Shown here piece by piece: positions 14,146 to 18,943 of a stretch of DNA of 18,943 nucleotides. The stretch lies in contig CALDQH010000050.1 in the NCBI GenBank assembly GCA_937911935.1, forward strand, positions 1-18,943. The letters run 5' to 3'. This DNA is from an uncultured Bacteroidales bacterium. Its GTDB lineage: Bacteria > Bacteroidota > Bacteroidia > Bacteroidales > Paludibacteraceae. The translations under genes and the position numbers were made by a program. The notes beneath the pieces are model-generated. The model had not been told where the DNA came from. It saw only the letters and a program-made list of their open reading frames with translations, and made no database searches. Every line of letters starts with the position of its first letter. Within the stretch, counting starts at the first letter, position 1.

Positions 14146-16179
14146 ATGCTTTTTGAATTGCATTCGGATTATAAGCCTACTGGCGATCAGCCCGAAGCTA
14201 TTCGTCAATTGGTAAATGGTTTGAACGAGCACGAGCCCTCACAAACTTTGCTGGGGGTAACCGGCTCGGGCAAAACCTTTACCATTGCCAATGTAATTGC
14301 ACAAGTAAACAGGCCCTCGCTGGTTTTGAGCCATAACAAAACCTTAGCCGCTCAGCTATACAGCGAGTTTAAAGGCTTCTTCCCCAACAATGCGGTAGAA
14401 TATTTTGTATCGTACTACGACTACTACCAACCCGAAGCCTACATTCCCATCACCGATACCTATATCGAAAAAGACCTCGCCATCAACGAGGAGATAGACC
14501 GACTGCGCCTTTCTGCCACATCGGCTTTGCTTTCGGGCAGAAAAGACATCATTGTCGTATCGTCGGTATCGTGTATTTACGGCATCGGCAACCCCGAAGA
14601 TTTTACCAAAAATCAAGTTCACATACACGTAGGGCAAAAAATTGTGCGCGATGTATTTTTGCGCAATTTAGTGTCTGCCATGTACAGCCGCAACGAAGTG
14701 GATTTTGGGCGTACTAACTTTAGGGTAAAAGGCGATACCGTAGATATTTGGCTATCGCATACCGATGTAATTGTGCGGGTTATTTTTTGGGACGACGAGG
14801 TTGAAAGCATCGAGCTACTTGATGCCATGACCTTGCATACCATCGAAATTTTGGATAGTTATAGCATCCCTCCATCGACTATCTTTGTCACCACACCCGA
14901 GAATACCAAACGCGCCATCAAGGAGATAGAATTAGACCTGGGTAAACAGGTAGAATATTTGCAATCTATCGGCAAAAATTACGAAGCCAAACGTCTATAC
15001 GAGCGTACCACTTACGATTTAGAGATGATTCGTGAAATTGGCTATTGCTCGGGGGTTGAAAACTATTCGCGCTACTTTGACGGGCGCGAGGCGGGCACTC
15101 CACCCTTTTGCTTGTTGGATTTTTTTCCCGACGATTTTTTGTTGGTGATTGACGAAAGCCACGTTACCGTTCCGCAAATTCATGCCATGTACGGGGGCGA
15201 TGCAGCACGCAAAAAAAACTTGGTAGAATATGGTTTCCGATTGCCTGCTGCCATGGATAACCGTCCGCTAACCTTTCAAGAATTTGAAGCAAAGCAAAAA
15301 CAAACCATCTACGTAAGTGCCACTCCTGCCGATTACGAATTGGAAAAATCGGGCGGCGTGGTAGTAGAACAAATTATACGACCTACGGGATTACTTGACC
15401 CCGAAATTGAAGTCCGTTCCAGCAAAAACCAAATAGACGACCTGTTGGAAGAAATTGCCATTCGTGCCGAAAAGGACGAACGAACCTTGGTAACCACGCT
15501 TACCAAACGCATGGCAGAAGAGTTGGACGTTTATTTAAAGAAAAACGGTGTGCGAAGCACCTACATTCACTCGGATGTAGATACCCTCGAGCGAGTACAA
15601 ATTTTAGAAGATTTACGCAAGGGCTTGTACGATGTTCTGATTGGGGTGAACCTACTGCGCGAGGGCATTGACCTACCCCAAGTATCGTTGGTAGCCATTT
15701 TGGATGCCGACAAAGAGGGCTTTTTGCGTTCGCACCGTTCGCTAACCCAAACAGCAGGGCGTGCCGCCCGTAACTTAGAGGGCAAGGTGTTGATGTATGC
15801 CGACACCATTACCGAAAGCATGCGCAAAACCATTGAAGAGACCAACCGTCGCCGTAGCATTCAACAAGCGTACAACGAGGAGCACGGCATTACGCCTCGC
15901 GCCTTGAATAAAAAATCGGCGCATGCACTTAGTGGGTACGACGTAACGGCAGAGAGTGGACTCATGGGCAAAGTGAGCGAACCTGCTCCGTCCAAACTTA
16001 CTACTATTGCTACCGACCCTGTGCTTGAGCACATGAGCAAAGCGCAATTAGAAAAAGCCATAGCCACTACCAAAAAACGCATGTTAGAAGCCTCTAAAAA
16101 CCTCGACTTTTTACAAGCTGCCCAATACCGTGACGAGATGTTGCGGTTAGAGGATATGCTACAGCATACCCAAAAATAA
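14146..16179 (+). CDS. uvrB: Excinuclease ABC subunit B (UvrB)
   Basis: The 677-residue helicase-like subunit loads at DNA damage with UvrA and recruits UvrC for dual incision in nucleotide excision repair. Walker A is GVTGSGKT at residues 37-44 (Lys43). The beta-hairpin region that probes the DNA strands is YYDYYQPEAYIP followed by DTYIEKD. The DEAD-like box is DESH at 336-339. Later helicase motifs include YVSATPADYE, GVNLLREGIDLP and QTAGRAARN. The C-terminal UVR domain (about 637-672, LEKAIATTKKRMLEASKNLD) binds UvrC. The length agrees with the usual 660-680 residues. It is probably cotranscribed with the PspC gene; no strong terminator lies directly after the stop, and a fresh promoter follows at 16184. 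Confidence 0.97.
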   Translation: MLFELHSDYKPTGDQPEAIRQLVNGLNEHEPSQTLLGVTGSGKTFTIANVIAQVNRPSLVLSHNKTLAAQLYSEFKGFFPNNAVEYFVSYYDYYQPEAYIPITDTYIEKDLAINEEIDRLRLSATSALLSGRKDIIVVSSVSCIYGIGNPEDFTKNQVHIHVGQKIVRDVFLRNLVSAMYSRNEVDFGRTNFRVKGDTVDIWLSHTDVIVRVIFWDDEVESIELLDAMTLHTIEILDSYSIPPSTIFVTTPENTKRAIKEIELDLGKQVEYLQSIGKNYEAKRLYERTTYDLEMIREIGYCSGVENYSRYFDGREAGTPPFCLLDFFPDDFLLVIDESHVTVPQIHAMYGGDAARKKNLVEYGFRLPAAMDNRPLTFQEFEAKQKQTIYVSATPADYELEKSGGVVVEQIIRPTGLLDPEIEVRSSKNQIDDLLEEIAIRAEKDERTLVTTLTKRMAEELDVYLKKNGVRSTYIHSDVDTLERVQILEDLRKGLYDVLIGVNLLREGIDLPQVSLVAILDADKEGFLRSHRSLTQTAGRAARNLEGKVLMYADTITESMRKTIEETNRRRSIQQAYNEEHGITPRALNKKSAHALSGYDVTAESGLMGKVSEPAPSKLTTIATDPVLEHMSKAQLEKAIATTKKRMLEASKNLDFLQAAQYRDEMLRLEDMLQHTQK

Positions 16180-16183
16180 CGTT

Positions 16184-16214
16184 TTGTAAATCTCATCATT
16201 TTTCACTATCTTTG
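16184..16214 (+). promoter_or_regulatory. Bacteroidota-type promoter downstream of uvrB
   Basis: TTG (16184-16186, within TTTTG), 20 bases, then TATCTTTG (16207-16214) is one of the best matches in the window. The start would be near 16221, while the next coding start is at 16430. It therefore drives either a long leader or a separate RNA. Confidence 0.55.
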
Positions 16215-16220
16215 TATCAG

Positions 16221-16400
16221 CTCTTAATCGATAATTTGGTAGTTCTGCTGCCGCCCATGTTTAATTTTTAGTCTGTGATTTCTAATTAGAACTTTCTACT
16301 GAGTAATTCCCTAAAAGATTTTAAACTAAACATTAAGCGAGGATTGGACTTTACTTTAATAATACATTTTTGGCAATTATGTTTATTTATTGCCGTTTTT
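16221..16400 (+). ncRNA. Candidate small RNA between uvrB and the AbiE module
   Basis: An interval of about 180 bases has a promoter at one end and a terminator-like hairpin at the other, and contains no ORF longer than a few codons. Its ends of the central part can pair: CTC plus TTAAT (16221-16228) with ATTAA (16332-16336), a two-base bulge and GAG (16339-16341). An inner arm pairs GTAG/TTCT (16239-16246) with AGAA and CTAC (16288-16299). It could be a free small RNA (about the size of 6S RNA, but I cannot confirm that family) or the leader of the toxin-antitoxin mRNA. The alternative is plain intergenic sequence. Confidence 0.3.
16372..16400 (+). terminator. Weak intrinsic terminator upstream of the AbiE module
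   Basis: GGCAAT (16372-16377) pairs with ATTGCC (16389-16394) around an 11-base loop, followed by G and five T residues. The six-base stem is short. It could end the candidate RNA or uvrB transcripts. Confidence 0.45.
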
Positions 16401-16404
16401 GTAC

Positions 16405-16412
16405 TATATTTG
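16405..16412 (+). promoter_or_regulatory. Probable -7 promoter element of the AbiE module
   Basis: TATATTTG fits TAnnTTTG and lies 17 bases before the ATG at 16430, directly after the terminator-like hairpin. A TTG occurs only 12 bases upstream rather than about 20. A very short leader is implied. Confidence 0.4.
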
Positions 16413-16429
16413 CAAAAAAGTAATAGAGT

Positions 16430-17152
16430 ATGGGCAGATATAAGGAACTAATATTGAATTTTGCATTTTCTAGAAATGAATTCTCTAGAAATGAACTTTT
16501 AAATTGTGTTTCAAGTAATATTGAACATAACAATATAAGCGTTACACTTGCTAGAATGATACAAAAAGGAGAAATAGTTCGAGTGACAAGAGGTAAATAT
16601 CAATTACCTGCGTCTAAGCCTACTTTTAAACCTGTTATTGAAGAAAATGAAATTAAGATAGCAGAGATTTTAAAAGAAAAACTTCCTTTTGCTAAGTTTT
16701 GCATCTATAACGGAAGAAGTTTAAGTTCATTACAACATCATTTATCAGAGAATAATGTCACCTATGTAGAAACAGATAAGTGTGTTATGGATTCAGCCTT
16801 TAATATTCTGAAGGATTGTGGCTATACGGTATGGGTCACTCCTACAATTGATATTTTTAATAGGTACATCAACCTCAGCGACAATATAGTCATTATAAAA
16901 CCATTAACATCAGAATCACCTCTATGTATTGTCAACAACGTAGTCTGCCCTACTATTGAAAAAATATTGATTGACATACAAAAGGACGATGTATTCTATT
17001 ATCTACATGGTGCGGAAGCAGAACGTATGTGGGAAATTGCTCATTCATTATACAATATAAATCCATCAAGACTAAAAAGATACGCAAGAAGAAGAGGACT
17101 AAATTTAACTAATTATGATAAACAAAAAGTGTTTTACAACGGAGTGGATTAA
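16430..17152 (+). CDS. AbiEi-like antitoxin with N-terminal winged helix (type IV toxin-antitoxin)
   Basis: The 240-residue protein starts with a winged-helix DNA-binding region (about residues 8-60; SVTLARMIQKGEIVRVTRGK is the recognition and wing part). It is followed by an AbiEi-type alpha/beta domain (about 75-225; FCIYNGRSLSSLQHH, then YVETDK, VWVTPTIDIFNRY). In AbiE systems the antitoxin represses its own promoter and counters the nucleotidyltransferase toxin without direct binding. The next gene encodes such a toxin and overlaps this one by 38 bases. The N-terminus contains a doubled FSRNE pentapeptide. The gene is visibly more AT-rich than uvrB, in line with horizontal gain. Subfamily (the DUF6577-like group) is judged from memory, so the family call is firm mainly through the partner gene. 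Confidence 0.78.
   Translation: MGRYKELILNFAFSRNEFSRNELLNCVSSNIEHNNISVTLARMIQKGEIVRVTRGKYQLPASKPTFKPVIEENEIKIAEILKEKLPFAKFCIYNGRSLSSLQHHLSENNVTYVETDKCVMDSAFNILKDCGYTVWVTPTIDIFNRYINLSDNIVIIKPLTSESPLCIVNNVVCPTIEKILIDIQKDDVFYYLHGAEAERMWEIAHSLYNINPSRLKRYARRRGLNLTNYDKQKVFYNGVD
16466..16495 (+). repeat. In-frame 15-base tandem repeat in the antitoxin gene
   Basis: Two adjacent 15-base units (16466-16480 and 16481-16495) differ only at the third base and encode FSRNE twice, at about residues 13-22 of the antitoxin, ahead of the winged helix. Slippage would add or remove five residues without a frameshift. Confidence 0.8.
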
Positions 17153-18182
17153 TACAAAATCTATTGAACTAAATTATTCAGATAAAAACTTAATTGAAAA
17201 AGTAATACGTGCTTTTTCATTACTAGATATGCTTGCATCATCGGGTTGCCCGTTCTATTTCAAAGGCGGTTCATCTCTTATGTTAATGTTCAACGAAGGA
17301 ACACATCGTCTTTCCATTGACATAGATATTATGTGCCCTCCAGGAACAGATATAGAAAAATATCTATCAGAATATGCAAATAATGGTTTTATTAGTTATC
17401 AACTTATAGAACGTAAACAAGCTGGCAAGCAAGTTCCTAAAGAACATTCTAAATTCTTTTATAAAGTGGCATTTAATGAAGATTTGAATAGGAATTCATT
17501 TATTCTTTTGGATGTTTTATATGAAAACTGTCATTATGAAAAAATAGAAAGAGTAGCAATTGCTCACGACTTAATAGAAAGCATTGGAGAACAAGTCTAC
17601 GTAAACATACCTTCTATTGGTGACATTCTTGGCGATAAACTAACTGCTTTTGCTCCTGAAACTACTGGTATTCCATATTATAAAGGAGAAAACTTAAGTA
17701 CCTTAGAAATAATCAAACAACTTTATGATATCGGAAGATTATTTGACAAAGTAATAAATCTATACATTACAAGAAATTCATTTACAAAAATTGCACCTAT
17801 TGAACTTGCTTATAGAGGGTTAGATACCAATGATACAAAATCTATTATTGAAGACATTAGAAATACCTCTTTAAATATTACAACAAGAGGAATGGTAGAT
17901 AAGGGAAAGTTTGATTTACTACAAAAGGGTATAAATAACATCAAACCATTTATGTACAAATCTCAATATAGAATAGAAGAAGCTATAGTAGATGCTTCAA
18001 AAGCAGCATATCTTGCTACTTGTATAGAGTTAGAAGAAGATTATCTTACTCACTACAATTCTCCTCTTGATGTTGCTAATTTTAAAATAGGGAAAGTCTT
18101 CTCTACAAAATTGAACAAACTAAAACTAAACAACCCAGAAGCTTTCTTTTATTGGTATAAAACTGAGGAATTGCTCAGCTAG
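17115..18182 (+). CDS. AbiEii/AbiGii-family nucleotidyltransferase toxin
   Basis: The 355-residue protein belongs to the DUF1814 (AbiEii) nucleotidyltransferases. Motif I, KGGSSLMLMF (Gly51-Ser53), and motif II, SIDIDI with Asp69 and Asp71, form the metal and nucleotide site. Motif III is GDKLTAF (Asp174-Lys175) and motif IV is KQLYDIGRLF (Lys201, Asp205). Related toxins transfer nucleotides to tRNA or bind GTP and block growth, giving abortive phage defence; the target here is unknown. All four motifs are intact, so the toxin is probably active. Its start at 17115 lies inside the antitoxin gene (38-base overlap), consistent with coupled translation. The length is slightly above the common 270-310 residues because of a longer C-terminal helical region. 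It is AT-rich like its partner. Confidence 0.92.
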   Translation: MINKKCFTTEWINTKSIELNYSDKNLIEKVIRAFSLLDMLASSGCPFYFKGGSSLMLMFNEGTHRLSIDIDIMCPPGTDIEKYLSEYANNGFISYQLIERKQAGKQVPKEHSKFFYKVAFNEDLNRNSFILLDVLYENCHYEKIERVAIAHDLIESIGEQVYVNIPSIGDILGDKLTAFAPETTGIPYYKGENLSTLEIIKQLYDIGRLFDKVINLYITRNSFTKIAPIELAYRGLDTNDTKSIIEDIRNTSLNITTRGMVDKGKFDLLQKGINNIKPFMYKSQYRIEEAIVDASKAAYLATCIELEEDYLTHYNSPLDVANFKIGKVFSTKLNKLKLNNPEAFFYWYKTEELLS

Positions 18183-18205
18183 AACATGTGATATCTAAAT
18201 AAAAA

Positions 18206-18231
18206 TGCGAACGCCCTCTCAAGCGTTCGCA
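18206..18231 (-). terminator. Hairpin terminator for the right-edge surface-protein gene
   Basis: TGCGAACGC (18206-18214) and GCGTTCGCA (18223-18231) form a perfect nine-base stem around an eight-base loop. The five A residues at 18201-18205 become a T-run on the minus strand, so it best serves the FISUMP-type gene ending at 18357. It may also slow plus-strand transcription from the toxin gene. Confidence 0.7.
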
Positions 18232-18266
18232 GTGGTGGTATTAGGAGAGTAGCCCGTGAGGGCTCA

Positions 18267-18332
18267 AGGTAAATTACTCGCATTCGTTCATGCTAAAAGG
18301 CTTCGCCTCGGCATAGCTAAATAAATTTACCT
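18267..18332. repeat. Nested inverted-repeat element downstream of the AbiE module
   Basis: AGGTAAATT (18267-18275) and AATTTACCT (18324-18332) bracket about 48 bases. Inside are ATGC/GCAT (18290-18293 and 18311-18314) and AGGC/GCCT (18298-18301 and 18305-18308), so the whole can fold as one long stem. A further small hairpin AGCCC/GGGCT lies at 18251-18264. The section with ACTCGC and CTTCGCCTCGG resembles the sequence at 7546-7561, suggesting a dispersed intergenic repeat. Confidence 0.5.
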
Positions 18333-18356
18333 CTGCTCTCAACTCGCACTTTTATT

Positions 18357-18943
18357 CTACTCTGCCAAAACTGGACGAACAGACCGACCGAAAAGGCGGA
18401 GGCTGCTGCTGCTACCCATAGTGTCTGATCTGAAGTACATGAGGCGAGCGTACTCCGAATCGTACGTACTAAGTGAACTACTCCAGTAGTCACCGCTGTA
18501 ACCCGCATGAAGCAAGTCTGATGAATCGTCACGATAACCTGCGGCTGGCAAAAAGATACTATTGCCGTTTGTTTTAGAGGTTACCTTATAACAATTTACA
18601 CCATTTTGTGTAGTCCATGTCCAAGTAGTATAATTGGTATTTCTTAATTCATCTTGTTCTGCTTGTGTTGGTATACGCCAAGAACTTCCCCAATTTACGT
18701 ATGCTGCATCGTCTGAAAGATCAAGAGTAGTATTATTATCACCTATAAACCCACTATAACTATTATACCACACACCAGAGGTTTGACCATCAGCAAAAGT
18801 ATATTTGTTAACCCCATTCCAAGCAGACATCCCTTCTGTCATCCATTTATATGTACTCCAATCATATGTGTCTTTTGGCTCGGTTTCACCCCAAGCAAAG
18901 TAATCGCCGTATTCTTCTGGACTGTTTGCGCCTACGTTACAAG
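18357..18943 (-). CDS. FISUMP/DUF1566-like surface protein, C-terminal part (cut by window end)
   Basis: The minus-strand frame is open through the right edge, so the apparent ATG at 18842 is internal. Upstream residues read CNVGANSPEEYGDYFAWGET, a typical opening of the Fibrobacter succinogenes major paralogous (FISUMP) or DUF1566-like domain. At least 195 residues are visible. Further family blocks are NWGSSWRIPTQAEQDELRN, IFLPAAGYRD, DYWSSSLSTYDSEYA and the final GRSVRPVLAE. The fold is related to formylglycine-generating-enzyme and C-type lectin folds and is common in secreted lipoproteins of Bacteroidota and Fibrobacteres; its function is unknown, probably carbohydrate or surface binding. 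The N-terminus and any signal peptide are outside the window. A terminator lies 125 bases downstream. Confidence 0.85.
   Translation of the reverse strand, partial: CNVGANSPEEYGDYFAWGETEPKDTYDWSTYKWMTEGMSAWNGVNKYTFADGQTSGVWYNSYSGFIGDNNTTLDLSDDAAYVNWGSSWRIPTQAEQDELRNTNYTTWTWTTQNGVNCYKVTSKTNGNSIFLPAAGYRDDSSDLLHAGYSGDYWSSSLSTYDSEYARLMYFRSDTMGSSSSLRLFGRSVRPVLAE

Noticed and set aside
18357..18480. The C-terminal FISUMP/lectin-like fold considered as a variable region of a diversity-generating retroelement
   Set aside because: No reverse transcriptase, template repeat or second near-copy of this segment is visible in the window. The sequence fits ordinary family members.
1..18943. tRNA, rRNA, insertion sequences, integrase or prophage genes
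   Set aside because: None was recognised on either strand; no transposase or integrase motif is present in any sizeable frame.

Overview
The window looks like a chromosomal segment from a member of the Bacteroidota, most likely the order Bacteroidales. The supporting evidence is the gene content (a SusG-like lipoprotein pullulanase, a BspA-type leucine-rich-repeat surface protein, a paaK-ACT pair, surE close to lpxB, and a FISUMP-type surface protein at the right edge) and several promoter-like sequences that fit the Bacteroidota pattern of TTG, about 20 bases, then TAnnTTTG. There is no clear Shine-Dalgarno use. No intergenic stretch exceeds about 280 bases.

Layout: 1-980 (+) holds the 3' end of a TrmH/SpoU-type RNA methyltransferase and a stand-alone RluA-family pseudouridine synthase. 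1032-3578 (-) is an 848-residue secreted protein with BspA leucine-rich repeats and starch-binding-like modules. It has its own promoter and a leader that appears to contain an attenuator. 3856-5316 (-) is an NfeD/SPFH membrane pair. 5535-7541 (+) is a type I pullulanase lipoprotein. 7645-9192 (+) is the frequently paired NIF3-like protein and coiled-coil zinc-ribbon protein. 9417-13293 (-) is a compact five-gene run: paaK, ACT-domain protein, surE, a small membrane protein and lpxB. Divergent small genes follow: an unknown protein (-) and a PspC-domain protein (+), the latter 20 bases ahead of uvrB. 16430-18182 (+) is an AT-rich two-gene AbiE-type toxin-antitoxin module. 18357-18943 (-) is the C-terminal part of a FISUMP/DUF1566-like surface protein running off the window.

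How the genes work together: most are housekeeping genes for RNA modification, DNA repair, lipid A synthesis and nucleotide or aromatic-acid metabolism. The pullulanase and the LRR/starch-binding protein suggest alpha-glucan use at the cell surface. The AbiE pair and the flanking surface-protein gene form the accessory part.

The most unusual features are non-coding. (1) Five or six intergenic regions carry degenerate tandem arrays with a constant period of 7 or 8 bases but a different unit at each site. (2) A promoter-to-terminator interval of about 180 bases between uvrB and the AbiE module contains no ORF and may be a small RNA gene. (3) The LRR gene leader has two hairpins, the second followed by seven T residues. 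(4) Two terminators flanking the LRR gene share the same stem sequence. The AbiE module itself is a known system; I did not find a multi-gene protein system that looks wholly undescribed.
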